A stretch of DNA of 64,000 bases, from positions 17,023,566 through 17,087,565 of the forward strand of contig OY821743.1 in assembly GCA_963682055.1 (NCBI GenBank), written 5' to 3'. Origin of the DNA: Primula veris. Its lineage: Eukaryota; Streptophyta; Magnoliopsida; Ericales; Primulaceae. Both the position numbers and the translations under genes were made by a program. The notes below the pieces were generated by a model. That model was not told the DNA's origin. It did no database searches and saw nothing but the letters and a program-made list of their open reading frames with translations. This document shows, piece by piece, positions 18,297 to 31,074 of this stretch. Numbering within the stretch: position 1 is the stretch's first letter; every line of letters starts with the position of its first letter.

Positions 18297-20857
18297 TTAA
18301 GCAAATTGTTCAAGATATTCATCAACTGTTGTGTAACTGACATCTGGATAAAGTTCAGAGGCCTCAACCCCAAATGAGGGATCAATTTCGAATTTGGTTT
18401 GATCTCCCTTCACAAACACTGAGTGGTGGATAGACGAAATGATATTATGCGGAATTGGGGAGTCTGCAAAATATAAACAAAAACTAATTGATCAGTGTAT
18501 ACTACTTATAGTATTTTGATCCATACTTTCATCGCTATATTATATCTTTTAGCACTACTATCGATTATTCTTCATGTTTCCAAGACAAAGGGTATCAAAT
18601 CTATCGTTTACTATACAGACGTCTAATACACTTGAAATACTACGTATAACATTTTACCGCATCCACCAAAAATTTAGGCTTTATAGTTATAAGATGCAAT
18701 CAAGCGAGACTTGCCTTGAATTTGCTTTAAGAGTTGCTCCTCCGCCACATATGTTTTGTTAACAGTGTTGCCAATCTTTTTCTCCCACAACGAAACAAGA
18801 TCGTTGAAGGTGTATGTGTTTTTAGAGGGCCTGACATAAAGGATCTTGTTCAATGTCCTTGGGTCATCCACGGCTTTGATGGTGAAAGTACCTACATCTT
18901 CCTCCTTATTGAACACAGCTGTATGTGGAAAAAAACACAAAATGATACATAAAAACACCAAGCTAGACCAATGGATCACATGTTGTCAAGGTTGCTTTCA
19001 AAGAACTTGTAGAAACTAATTCAAAGATAATTTTGACAATGTGGGAAGTCTAACTCAACAGGATTCAGTTAAACCTTTCTCTCAACTGATAAAAAAAATT
19101 AAACACTTCAAATCCGAAAAATTACAGGAAAACATTTTACCATCTTGCAGAAGGAAAATTTCTGAATCCAGCTCGAATTCTATGACAAAATCATGATATT
19201 AAACCAAAATTAGCTTGCTTTACCAATACATAATCATTGTCCCTTAACAAATTTGAACAGTACTTAGTCCCATTTTATCAAATATAAGGTTCCCACCAGA
19301 TTCTCAAATTCCCAAATAGCTAAATCCAAGAATGAGTCTACCGAACAAAAGTAGTCGTGAGTTTGATATATACCTTTCACATTTCCATCTCCAAGGATGA
19401 CCAATTTATCTTTTGGGGGAGGACCGGGAAGTGGAGCAAAGGGACCGGGCTGAACTAGTGTTGTGAGAAAGTAGACAGCAAAATAGTTCGAAGATACGTA
19501 TGTATATGGAATTCCCTCTGCCTCGATCTTTCTACGAATTTGGGCCTTTGCTGCAAAAGCAAATTTCGCTGGCCCAACCGCGTTGCTACGATCCACGTCA
19601 TTCCCAAACTCCGAAGGAAAAAATCTCTAAACAGTACAACTTTATGATGTTAGTAGTACACAACTACACATGCACAGAAAATGTTATTTACATTGATCCT
19701 ACACATATTAGTGATATATGGCAGCATCTCATACCAAGTTACAAACATTGATCCGTTAATATGGTCACAAAGATTAAATTTCTAAAACAAAAGCACTAAC
19801 CTTGACATTTCCGGCTTCTTTAATGGCGTCAATTATCTTACTTTGATCCGCCCACTGCGACGATCCAACGGTGGAGATCACCACGTCAACCTGCTTAATC
19901 GCTTTCACCAAACTCCCATGGTCATTCAAATCTCCCTGCAATTCATTATAACCAATCCAAATTCATTATCATAAGCATTTCTAAAAAGAAAAATCACGGT
20001 TAGTACTACGTACTTTCATACTATTGAGGATGAATCGTACTGGTGAAATCAAGTATTTTGTATCACTCTAGCCGAGACTAAATTTTTATATAACATATAA
20101 AGGAACAATGATTAAGCCTAATACTTTACCTAGTAGTTTCTTTCAACAATTTTTTTTTTAAATTGACATGGTCTTCGGATTAATATGTTGTACGTCCTAC
20201 TGAGTACTGACCATATTAATGATCAGGAATTCCAGATTGATAAATGATACTGCAATACAGAAAAAAATCAGGATAAATAATTGCAAAAAAGTTAGCTTAT
20301 TGCGGTAATTCACAAAACGAATATGAATATATGATATTAATCATTTCATAGAAATTTTATTCAATAACATGGACCAAGTCTATTACCTTTCAAACAGTAG
20401 GGGACATTCATGTTAATATTTTATCTAAATGCCTAACAGGAAACACATAGAATCTTGTTTAAAATCATCGGATTAACTTTATAATTAACCCAAAAAATAT
20501 TTTAATCTATTATCTTGTTTGGTTCAGCGTTCAAGGAAATAATATGGATTTTCAGTTAAAAACAAACTCTGCTTTTTAGCTGATATACCAAGTCCAAATC
20601 AGCTATTTAAGGAAAGAAAACCAGCTTAAATGATGCACACAAAGTGACACATATATGAAATATATATACTTACGTAAACCAAAGTAGCACCAAGGCTTTT
20701 GAAATTTTCGACGATAGCGGCTTTTGTCGGGTTGGAGAGAGAACTTTCCCTCACTAAAAAAAACGTGGGGTGTTCGCTTTTAGCGCTCGCCTCGACGATA
20801 AACTTTCCGACACTCCCAGTTCCACCGATTATCAGGATTTTGCTTTTTTTCCGCCAT
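18297..20857 (-). pseudogene. PCBER/isoflavone-reductase-like NADPH reductase, copy 1, with a frameshift at codon 4-5
   Basis: Member of the phenylcoumaran benzylic ether reductase / isoflavone reductase-like family of cytosolic NADPH-dependent short-chain reductases acting on phenylpropanoids. Exons on the minus strand: 20857-20674, 19935-19801, 19626-19374, 18918-18715, 18463-18297. The NmrA-type nucleotide loop, RFFPSEFGND, the conserved Lys in FAAKAQIRR and the C-terminal FEIDPSFGVEASELYPDV are present. The start reads ATGGCGG followed by seven A (20844-20850), one base more than the intact copy, so the frame is lost at once. Exon 3 is three codons longer than in copy 3, and FAGYFLPT is changed to FAVYFLTT. 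The exon 4 donor is GCAAGT instead of GT, still a usable GC-AG type. The TATA position reads CTACATAAAC rather than CTATAAAAAC. Either a young pseudogene or a gene with a homopolymer sequencing error. Confidence 0.8.
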
Positions 20858-21194
20858 TTTTGTTGTTCTTGATTATGCGTAATGCAATGATTTACGGCTT
20901 GTTTATGTAGTGAGTAATTTAAATGAAATTATTAAATTGGGGTACCATGTGGTTGTCGTCGACAACTTGTCGGTAAAGGGTTATTTTTGTCTTTTACATA
21001 TTCCTCCCACCATAAAATAATTCTATAAAAAAACTTTTTTTTAACTAATTTTTCTTATATAAATTAAACTGTAAGAAAAATTAGGATTTTCATTGTGAGA
21101 CTCCTTAATTTGTGAAAAGCATGTAAAAGACAAAGATTTGTGTAGTTAAGGTGTTTTTTTTTTTAATAACACTACCCATTGAGTAAAATTATAA
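20858..21194. promoter_or_regulatory. Upstream region of reductase copy 1, duplicated from the copy 3 promoter
   Basis: The sequence upstream (GGGGTACCATGTGGTTG..., TTTAAATGAAATTA) matches that before the intact copy at 35970-36060. The TATA-like box is degraded (GTTTATGTAG on the plus strand at 20901-20910). The homology runs on to the insertion point of the fold-back element at 21195. Confidence 0.5.
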
Positions 21195-21569
21195 GGATTA
21201 ATACATCATAGCTATCACTTTTGAACTTTAATTCTCATTAGATAGCTATTATAATTTGCATTACTCTTAGGTATCATTTTTTCATATTATATAAATTAAA
21301 AAAAATCTAATTTCATAAAAAAACAGAAAATATCTCTCTATCACTCATAAATGAAAAAATCACAAAAAAATTATAAAATAACATAAAAAAATGAAAATAT
21401 ACCACTTTTTATACCGAAATAGAGTTTTTTCATAAAAAAACACTTTTTCATAAAAAAACACTTTTTCATCAAAAAGTGAATTTTATGTATTTAACTATCG
21501 TCTGACTCATTTTAATGCTTGTTAAACTTTGAATTGTCTTTTTAAAAACTAATTTTAGTAACTAATTTT

Positions 21570-21647
21570 AGATCCGTAAGCTCAAATTGGTAAGAGTTTT
21601 TGCACCCAACACCAATGTTCAAGAGGTTGGTGGTTCGAATCCACCCA
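21570..21647 (+). ncRNA. tRNA-like segment (A and B boxes) inside the fold-back element
   Basis: TAAGCTCAAATTGGTAAGAG resembles an A box with D-arm, and GGTGGTTCGAATCCACC forms a clean T-arm with B box. It is followed by a run of T, a pol III terminator. The acceptor arms do not pair, so it is a tRNA-derived module rather than a working tRNA gene. Confidence 0.45.
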
Positions 21648-21654
21648 TTTTTTT

Positions 21655-22440
21655 TTAACTTTAAAGTAAAATATATGCACTTTTTGTGCTGGACTGTATG
21701 CACTTTTATTGAACTTTATGCACTTTCGACTGAAATATATGCACTTTCAGCTGAACCAGATGCACTTTTAACTGAACCAGATGTACATTTTACATAACTA
21801 TATGCATTTTTATTGAACTAGATATACTTTTGGATGAACCATATGCACTTTCAGCTGAACCAGATGCACTTTTAGCTGAACCAGATGCACTTTTAGTTGA
21901 ATGAGATGCATGTTTGATAGAACTATATGCACTTTCGACTGGACTATATTCATTTTCGATTAGACTATATGCATTTTTGACTTAACTATATGCACTTTTT
22001 TTGAACTTTATGCACTTTTGACTAAACTAGATGCACTTTCAGCTGAACAATATGCACTTTCAGCTGAACCAGATGCACTTTTAGCTGAACCAGATACACC
22101 TTTTACAGAACTATACGCATTTTTATTGAACTAGATGTACTTTTGGCTGAACCATATGCACTTTCAGCTGAAACAGATGTACTTTCAGCTGAACCAGATG
22201 CACTTTTAGCTGAACTATATTTACTTTCGACTGAATTGTATGCACTTTCAACGGAACTAGATGTACTTTCAGTTGAATTGAATGCAATTTCGACTCAATT
22301 TTATGCATTTTTGACTAACTAGCTATATGCACTTTCGACTGAACTATATGCACTTTTATTGAACTATATACGTTTTTGACTAAACTATACGTACTTTCGA
22401 CTGAACTAGATGCACTATCAGCTCATTTAGATTAAAAAAA
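21655..22440. repeat. 21-bp minisatellite
   Basis: About 37 diverged copies of a 21-bp unit with consensus like TATGCACTTTCAGCTGAACCA. Because 21 is a multiple of three, long open frames run through it on both strands; these are not taken as genes. It forms the centre of the fold-back element. Confidence 0.9.
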
Positions 22441-22519
22441 AGACACATTTTCATGTAAAACCCACTTTTTGATGCAAAAAGTGTTTTTTTATGAAAAGCT
22501 TTTTCGGTATTAAAAGTGT

Positions 22520-22537
22520 TATATTGACAAAAAAATT

Positions 22538-22568
<31 letters not shown>

Positions 22569-22860
22569 AAAAAAGTTTGTTATTTTTTCAGTTTTTATGA
22601 TTTTTTTTATTTTTTATAAGTTTTTTATATTTTTTTTTGTGATTTTTGTGATTTATTTAATAATTTTGTGTGATTTTTTCAATTTTTTATGATTTTTTTC
22701 ATTTTTTATATTTTTTATAATTTTTATATTTTTTTTTTTTTTATAATTTTTTGTGATTTTTTTCTTTTTTTTTTTTTATATAATTTTTTGTGATTTTTTC
22801 ATTTTTATTTATTATTATTTTTTTTTTATTTTGTTGTAATTTAAAACTATGTTTTTGGGT
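22520..22860. repeat. T-rich low-complexity tract
   Basis: Short degenerate repeats of TTTTTTATGATTTTTT type with a (TA)n run near 22536-22555, part of the right arm of the fold-back element. Microsatellite-like with no coding signal. Confidence 0.7.
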
Positions 22861-23431
22861 TTATAAAAAGATAAAATATATCTATTATATTTTAGTTTGT
22901 ATGACACTTTAATAAATAAACTAAATAATTAAAAAGTGATACATATGAGTAATGTGAACTTATCAAGATATTTAGGAGGAATATAAGTTGATATGTGGTA
23001 CTTACAGGGAATTCCCCAAAATATAATGAGACTTCGTCTACAAAAAGATTTTTTAATTTTTTTTTGATGATTTTACAATGAATTTCTCAATCTGCCACTT
23101 AGAGGAGAGATTGAATTATAACACTAACATAAAAATATGACTCAATTACAATAATATCATAACAATGTATCTAGCTGGCCAAAAGAAAAATGTATCAAAG
23201 CTAATTCGTGGATGGTATGGGTTGGTATTATTGTATATTGGGTTACTATTTTGTGCCGTCATTCAGTTAGATTGTACAATGTAGTCACCTTTATAACTAT
23301 TATATTAAAAAATTGAGAGTTAGATGATACATTTTCAATAACTAATTTAATTTTTATTATATATTAGACAAATTAGGATTTAATAAATTAAAATCAAATT
23401 TTACAACATAATAAAAACTCAAATAAAAATT

Positions 23432-24433
23432 ATAGGATAAATTAGCAAAACATACTATTTTTTAAACTAAATTTTTTAAACTAAATTACAAAAAACATAC
23501 CCTTACAACTTTTCATTATAAAAAACATACCAAACAAATTTAAATTTAATGTTGGTTATTGTTTTTTTATCTCTCTCTCATCTTAATATCTCTCTCTCTT
23601 CTATCTCACCAATTCTTCTATGTATCTATTCATTCTTTTCTCCCATCCATTTCTCTCATCTTACTCTCTCTCTCTCCTTCATTTTTCTATGTATCTTTCT
23701 TTAATATCTCACTCTATCTCTCTCCATTCCTCCACCACAAAAACTCATCACTAACTACCGAACACCATCTATATTATATACATATCCATATATATATAAA
23801 TATAGATATATACATACGTAATACACAAATATTACACTATTTGATACCCCGTAATATATGAAAAATATATGAAATTGGTGAGATTGTTTTCTATTTATTG
23901 AGTTTTGATACTATTGTAAAGATTGTGTGTTTCAAGTTGAAAGAGAAGAATTCATATGTACAATATTTGAGAAAAATTCATATGTAGGGTATGAAGTTTT
24001 AAAATTAGGGTATGAAGTTTTAAAATTAGGATATGAAGTTTTTGAAATCAGGGTATGAAGTTTTGAAATCAGGGTATGAAGTTTTGAAATCAGGGTATGA
24101 AGTTTTAAAATCAGGGTATGACGTTTTATAATTAGCATATGCATATTTTGTGAGTTTTTAATCATTTTTAGAGAGAGATGGGTGATTAGCACGTGTTAGA
24201 AAGATGTGCGATTATCGTGTGTTAGAGAGATAGGTGCGATTAGAGAGATATGTTAGGTTAGAAAGAGATGTTAGATGAGAGAGATGTTAGGTGAGAGAGA
24301 TATATGTTAAGTTAGAGAGATAGATTAGATTAAGAAATAATAAGTATATATAGGTATGTTTTTGTTAATTTAAATTATTATGGTATGTTTTTTGTAATAT
24401 AATAGCGGTATGATATGTTTTTATTAATTGCCC
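23432..24433. mobile_element. Second fold-back element with internal tandem repeats
   Basis: The left end (TTAGCAAAACATACTATTTT... ACAAAAAACATACC) is matched by the reverse complement of the right end (AATTAATAAAAACATATCA... ACAAAAAACATACC). Between them lie a CT-rich tract (TCTCTCTC, 23565-23735), a 21-bp array (23975-24125) and a GAGAGA-rich tract (24165-24330) complementary in sense to the CT tract. The paralogous flank of copy 3 (about 37100-37140) lacks this kilobase. The exact borders and target duplication are unclear. Confidence 0.5.
23975..24130. repeat. 21-bp tandem repeat (GGGTATGAAGTTTTGAAATCA)
   Basis: About seven tandem copies of a 21-bp unit differing mainly in the AAATTA/AAATCA part. 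They give an artificial open frame on the minus strand with repeated HTLISKL residues, not considered a gene. Confidence 0.85.
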
Positions 24434-25007
24434 CTTTAATTTTTAATCAAAATTTGAAAAAAAATAACAATTAAATATTTATTTTTGAAAACGAGACTTT
24501 TTCCCGTTCAATTGATTGACTACACAAAAGAAAAACACTTATATATTAATTTGTATTAAACTATCAGATAAAATTTTAATACTGACAACAAATATCCAAA
24601 ATGTAGCCTACTTTTGAACTAACTCAAAAAAACGAAACTAATAATTCCATCTAAGTTCCAGATTTTCAAATCCAATATCATATTGAAATTAAAATATTTA
24701 CTTTAGTCTGTAAAATTTTCTTTTTCCGTAAATCCTTCATATTTGTGTAATGATTAGTGACATACTACTAGAATAGTTGACTATGTTTTTAAAAATCTTA
24801 AGATATATTGAAATTTCAAATGCCTAAGCTCTGAAAGCAGTTATGCACATTTACATGCAACTCAAATATTGTAATTGTCATTTGCATCTAAAACTATATA
24901 TAAAGTTATAAGTGATCCGAATGGAAATAACACATAATGTTTGTTAAGTTAGTGCGACCTAAACATTTGTGTACGTCTCCGAGACTTTGATCATCACCTG
25001 GTATATT

Positions 25008-25565
25008 AAATTTTATTTGTACAAAAAAACCTGTTTTACTTGCTTTTGATAGTTTTACTAGTATTGAATAGTGGAGACGTATTAAAAGTTACCTTACATT
25101 GATTTGCTTGCAATCTTATTAGCACAACTTAATTAAATTTTATTTGTACAAAAAAAAACCTGTTTTACTTGCTTTTGATAGTTTTATACTAGTAGTGAAT
25201 AGTGGAGACGCATTAAAAGTTACCTTACATTAATTTGCTTGCAATCTTATTAGCACAACTTAATTAAATTTTATTTGTACAAAAAAAAACATGTTTGACT
25301 TGCTTTTGATAGTCTTACTAGTAGTGAATAGTGGAGACGCATTAAAAGTTACCTTACATTGATTTGCTTGCACTCTTATTAGCTCAACTTAATTAAATTT
25401 TATTTGTAAAAAAAAAAACATGTTTGACTTGCTTTTGATAGTTTTACTAGTAGTGAATAGTGGAGACGCATTAAAAGTTACCTTACATTGATTTGCTTGC
25501 ACTCTTGTTAGCTCAACTTAATTAAATTTTATTTGCACAAAAAAACCTGTTTTCCTTGCTTTATA
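25008..25565. repeat. ~129-bp tandem repeat, about 4.4 copies
   Basis: Each unit contains TTAATTAAATTTTATTTGTA, an A-run, GCTTTTGATAGTTTTACTAG, GTGGAGACGCATTAAAAGTT and TTGCTTGCA.TCTTATTAGC. The GTGGAGACG landmark falls at 25071, 25202, 25331 and 25460, so the period is 129-131 bp. Copies differ by a few substitutions. Confidence 0.85.
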
Positions 25566-28277
25566 TTATACTCAAGTTGTGGGAGTTTTAAAATCAAATT
25601 TGCAGGTATCTTGTTAGCCAGCGTGGCAGTAATAATTTGTGATAATAATAATAATAATAATCAAATTAAATTTAGTATTAGTATTCATGATTCACTCTTG
25701 CCTCCCACTACTCTCTTTTCTGTTGTCCAATGTTAGGCTAAAAAGAAAGAAACAGGCACCAAGCGGCAGGGGTGGCCTCGAGGTGTGACGACATTGAGAC
25801 TTACGATTCCGATGAATCGTTGAGGGCCTACAACTCCGGCATACCAAAAAAATAAATTTTTATATACGTATAAAAAAACATACATGTAAATATATGTTGA
25901 TAAATTTTTTTTACAAATAACTGAAAGAGCACAATTCTTTTTATATTAAATACATTTTTTTGTTTGAAAATTAATTTTTGATTATTCTACTGTTAAGGTA
26001 TTTTATTATGAAATTTCATACTCGAAACGAGAATAGAAAAAAAAGGTCCTAATTTTTTTTTTGCTGCGGGAAACAAAAACTACAGGATCGCCCCTACCAA
26101 GTGAGAAATGATTTTCAGATCAAATTGTTTTCTTATATGTGGAAAATGATAGGTGGAAAAGAGAAAAAAATGAAGGGCATGCTAATTTTCGGGACCACAT
26201 TCTCAGGCATAATGAGAGGTACATATTCTCTTCGTCTCAAAATAAGTGTCTTGCTTTGAAAACCGTGTTATTTAATTATTTAAAATAATTTATGTTAAAA
26301 CTCAACAAAAAAACATTAAAAAATCAAAATTTTAAAACAAAAACTATTTTTTACTTAAAATGTGAGGTCTAAGGTATAATTTTAATATGTTTAAACTAAC
26401 AAAAATAGATATTTTTTTAAAAAATAAAATACTAAAAATGGAAAGTGTACACTTATTTGAGGACATCGCAAAAAGAAAAGCAAAACGATTATTTCGAAAT
26501 GGAGTGAGCATTTGATATATCATGCTGGTGATTATCTCAACTCCCATTTTCCTCTTACAATAAAGATGTGATCGAATTAATTACCATGACCTTTCAATCT
26601 ATTCATAGAACAAAAGTGCAATGCTTACATTAAGTCTACGAATCAGTGTATTTAAAAAGCACGTCTCAAAACGTGGATTTTTGCTTTTACTTATAAGTTA
26701 AATAGGTCGCAAAATCTCTATTTAAACATATTTGTTTATCAAGCCACCTTGAAATTATAAAATAAATCGGAAACGGTTTGTGTAATAAATTAATCTAACA
26801 ACATTGTAGACACCTTTGATATAAAAGTGACACATCTACTAAGTTTGGGGTTGGCAGTTTACCCAACTGGAGTTATTGTAAAGCGAATACTGCCAAATAA
26901 TAGACCCAGAACTAATTTATTACGGATTTCCTAATTGTCTAGAGATATAATCCAAGGAAGTGCATAGGATTGGTGTGTCCTACACGTATGTGCATCACAA
27001 ACTGATAATTTTTTAAAATTTAGGACGCGATAGAGATAGTACACGATAATTAAATAATAATAAATATATTATTTATATGAATTTAAATATAACTTGTTTA
27101 AAAAAACAAGAAAGATTATACTGTTCTTTTATTGGAAGATACAAATTTTAGTAATAATTACATTATTTATATGAAAATTTGTTAAAGTACAAAATTGTAA
27201 ATTTTGAAAATTTAAAAACTTTCTAGTACTATAATTTTATGTTTCTAGGGTCAAAAACGTTTAAGAAAGTATCTAAAGTGTGTTCGTGAAAGGTCTAAGT
27301 GGTTAATATGGCAATACGGCAATGACACGGTAGATGAAGAATCCGACACGTAAAATGAAGTGTCCGACGAGTGTCTAATACGGTGCGTGTCCAACACGCA
27401 TACGACAACATTTTTTAGAGTGTCCGTACACTAGGAGACGATGTATGTTTATTGTCATGTTACGTAAATTGTTAATTGTCTTTTTAAAAGACCCCAAGTC
27501 AATGTGTATTTACTAGACAACTTTTGAATTTGTGAACTGAAAGTCGTAATCAATATATAAATTACTCACTATGTCGTGAATACTATTGGCTCTCAAGATT
27601 GGTATGTAGCCAAAGGCTATTTCCCCGGATGTAGCCAAATTGCTCTCTTTATTTTGGGTCATGTCTTGAGAAAATTGTGTCATTATAAATGACATTAGAT
27701 TATAAAAATATATATCTAGTTAAATTAAGTTAAAAATTGTCTAAGATTGTTTGTGTCCGTCTGTACTTCTTATTGTTAAGTCAAACAATTTCAACTTGTC
27801 AAGCATAAACAGAACTTATTCAGAAAACCTTTTATATCAACTAAATTCTCATAGATTCATGCAGGACTGTAATTGAAGTGAAACAAGCCGAGCAAATTTA
27901 TGTTCATGTTCATTAATTGAAATGCTTGTGCATGTTTGGTTTATGTTGATATAAAAACCAACCGAACGTTTGACAAACCGAACACGAGTTGTTCGTGAAC
28001 GTCCCCTTTAATTCAATTTGACCAGGAAATGATGTCATTAGAAGGAAAAGTTGATCGACTTGAGTGTTTACAGTTTACAATCATGACAATGTGGGCAGGG
28101 CTAGTTTATTGTTTAAAGGCAAGGTAGAAAACAAAATAAGGCAGTAACTTGCTTACTTAGCTTAGACAAACAGTAAGGCTCAGTTTAAACTTTGGACTAC
28201 TAAATGCACAAAAATTAAAAAAGGAATGCTTGAAGGTTGCAATCATTGTTATAAGATGCAATTATTCAAGACTTCAC
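25566..28277. other. Intergenic, mostly unassigned AT-rich DNA
   Basis: Contains a short (AAT)n run near 25645, a small GC-rich island at about 25765-25850 of unknown origin, and at about 26960-27440 a decayed element with CGTGTCC/GGACACG motifs resembling that at 30553-31074. From 28050 the downstream flank of reductase copy 2 begins. No supported gene. Confidence 0.45.
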
Positions 28278-30148
28278 CTTGAATTTGCTTCAAGAGTTGC
28301 TCCTCTGGGACATACATTTTTCTCAACGGTGTTGCCAATCTTCTTCTCCCACAGCGAAATAAGATCGTAGAAGGTGTATGTGTTTTTACTTTTTAAAGGG
28401 CCTAATGTAAAGGATCTTGTTAAATGTCCTTGGATCATCCACGGCTTTGATGGTGAAAGTACCAATATCATCATCCTTATTGAACACAGCCGTATGTAAC
28501 ATAAAATGATTAATAAATAAATAAGAAAACAAAAAGCTTAAAAGGTTATTTTTAAAGAACTTGCATAAACTAATTCATGTTAGTTTAGGAAAAATAGGAA
28601 CCCTAACCCAAGAGGATTCAGGTAAACCTATTGCATTGTCCAAGCCTTAGTATTCTTAAAGTCAAGAGCTAGCGAATAAAATGTACATTAAGTCTCTCAA
28701 CTGATAAAAAAATTCAACTCTGAATCGGGAAATGACCGAAAAACCTTACTGCCGTCTTGCAGAAGGAAAATTTATGAAACCAGCTCAATTTCTATGACAA
28801 AATCATGATATTAAACCACAATTAGTTTGTTTTACCAATATAAGCACTCATTGTCCCTTGACTAATTTTAACAGTACTTAGTCCCATTTTATATATCAAA
28901 TATAAGGTTCCCACTTCCCACCAGATTCTCAAGTTCCCAAATATCTAAATCCGAGAATGAGTCTACAGAACAAATGTAGTTGTGAGTTGTGATATATACC
29001 TTTCAAATTTCCATCTCCAATGATGACCAATTTATCTTTTGGGGGAGGTGGTGCAAAGAGACCGGCTGAACTAGGGTTGAGAGAAAATAGCCAGCAAAAT
29101 AGTATGAAGATATGTATGTTTATGGAATTCCCTCGGCCTCGATTGTTCTATGAATTTGGGCCTTTTCTGCAAAAGCAAATTTTGCTGGCTCAACCGCATT
29201 TGTACGATCCACGTCATTCCCAAACTCCGAACTAAAAAATCTCTAATTAAATAATACAAGTCGATGTTGTTCGTGCACATGCACAGAAAATGATATTTAC
29301 ATAGATCCTACACATATTAGTGATATGGTATGATCTCATACAACATTAGAAACATCGATTGGTTTATAATTTGGTCACAAATAAGATTAAAAGTTCTAAA
29401 ACAAAAGCACTAAATTCATCATCATAAGCATTCTAAAGCTATGAGGATGATGCACTACTGATTCCGGCGAAATCAAGTTTTTTGTATTACTCTAGCTGAG
29501 ACTAAAATTTTATAATCAGTAACATAAAAAGGAACGAGAATTAAGCCTAATATTCTAAAATAGTTTCCTTCAACAATTTTTATAAAAAATGACATGGTTT
29601 TCGGATTTATATGATTTATATTGCCCTCTTAACTTATTCCGGAAAATTACAAAACCATGAACGAATATGTACCATTTCTTAAACAAAAATCACAAATTGG
29701 GTTTAAATAATAACATACTAAAGTATGTATAAAACATTAACTTTCACAAAAACCTAAATCCTGTTCAAATTATCCGATCAACTTCATAGCTAACCCAAAA
29801 GAGATTCTAAATCCATGATTTTTTGTTTGGTTGCAGCTTTCAAGGAAATAATATGGATTTTACGGTCCAAAAAAGTTCAGCCGTTTAGCTGATCAGCTAA
29901 ATAAGTAAAAATCAACTATTTAAGAAAAGAAAAACAGTTTAAACGATGTAAACAAATGTCATCCATATATATACATACATAAACCAGAGTAGCACCAAAG
30001 CTTTTGAAATTTTTGACATAGCGGCCTTTGTCAGGTCAGAGAGAGAGAACTTTCCCTCACTAAAACAAACATAGGGTGTTCGATCTTAGGGCTCGCCTCT
30101 ACGATAAACTTTCCAATATGCCCAGTTCCACCGATTATCAAGATTTGA
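28278..30148 (-). pseudogene. PCBER/isoflavone-reductase-like, copy 2, decayed
   Basis: Remnants of exon 1 (30148-29981), exon 3 (29242-29000) and exon 4 (28489-28278) are clear by comparison with copy 3. Exon 2 and exon 5 are missing. The ATG and first codons are gone, and exon 1 has an indel in a CT-repeat (CTCTCTCTCTGACC). Exon 3 has a stop at 29120-29122 where the intact copy has CAT, and it also has small indels. The exon 4 acceptor AG has become GG, and exon 4 carries about eight extra bases. This is a non-functional relic of the triplication. Confidence 0.85.
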
Positions 30149-30552
30149 ATTCATGACGTATAACACTTAAAACAAGACTTATTCATTAGACTATTATTAT
30201 AAATTTGAATATATAATTACAATAAATTTATATATTTAAAAGAGTTGCATGCATATATACGTGAAAAAACCGAAAAAGAAATATTTTTTTAAAACATTGT
30301 TCCGGAGAAGGGGGCACTTGACCTCCCTTTTTTAACGGAAACATGATGTTTCACCTTTTTAACTGAACATGCTTCTCGTAATTGGAATGTCTAACATGCT
30401 TTTCATTTAACATTTTTGGCCTTTATTTGTTGCTTATTTCTCACTTCAATTTCGAAACAAGTTACTAAGTGGTGACCCCACTTGATCGAATTAAAATTTT
30501 AATTCCAGGCCCAATTTCAATACAATTCACAATCGTGACAATCAGTGACGGT

Positions 30553-31074
30553 TTATGATGCACGGACACAACCTCAACCTCATGTGTCGGACACGACACG
30601 ATGTGGATACGTCAAAACGGGTTTTTAATTAAATTTAGGACACGAATAGATATGAACACGTCACTACATAAATTAAATAATTATATATTTAGACATGTGC
30701 CATATTTCTACCCAAGCAAAAAAACAATAATTCGTCATATATAAGTGAAATATAGTTTTTTTATGTAATTTACAATCGTGCTAGAAAGTAGCTGTTTGCT
30801 GTATTATTTTGATTCAAGTCGTATAAGACATGTCACTTTAACAGTTTCTATTAAGTCTACATTTCTATTAAGAATTTTAGATGGTTCGCATATTAAAAAA
30901 AATCAGTTTTTGAAATACGCGTGACACACGTGTCCAAGTAGTCAACAAATCAATATAATATAAATGACACATAAATAAGCCAGTCTCGGACACACCGTTT
31001 AATATGTCCCATGTGTGTCCGACTCTCCAGTTTTTTTTCCTTTTTCAAGTGCCCATGTAGGTCCGAGTCCTAGC
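30553..31074. mobile_element. Decayed MITE-like insertion rich in GGACACG motifs
   Basis: The left part begins near GATGCACGGACACAACC and the right part ends near GGTCCGAGTCCTAGC. Both halves carry GGACACG/CGTGTCC-type motifs in opposite orientation around an AT-rich core. The homologous flank of copy 1 (about 16128) lacks it. A similar unit lies at about 26960-27440. Family not identified. Confidence 0.4.

Larger units (their letters stand above)
21195..23017. mobile_element. Fold-back / Mutator-like non-autonomous element with internal minisatellite
   Basis: Long imperfect terminal inverted repeats are visible: the left arm with CCACTTTTTATACCGAAA and CATCAAAAAGTG (about 21400-21480) matches the reverse complement of the right arm at about 22455-22525, and outer parts (GCATTACTC.TAGGTATCA) match 22930-22975. 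The target-site duplication is about 9-10 bp and imperfect (AAAATTATAA before, AAAATATAA after), as for Mutator-like elements. The paralogous flank at 36880-36905 reads through as AGTAAAAATATAATGGGACG without the element. It encodes no transposase; the core is a 21-bp repeat array plus a tRNA-like segment. Confidence 0.65.

Noticed and set aside
21600..22308. Open frames through the 21-bp minisatellite on both strands (repeated HFQLNQ / LKVHLVQ-type residues)
   Set aside because: The period is a multiple of three, so frames stay open by chance; the array is bounded by fold-back arms and no start context or domain exists.
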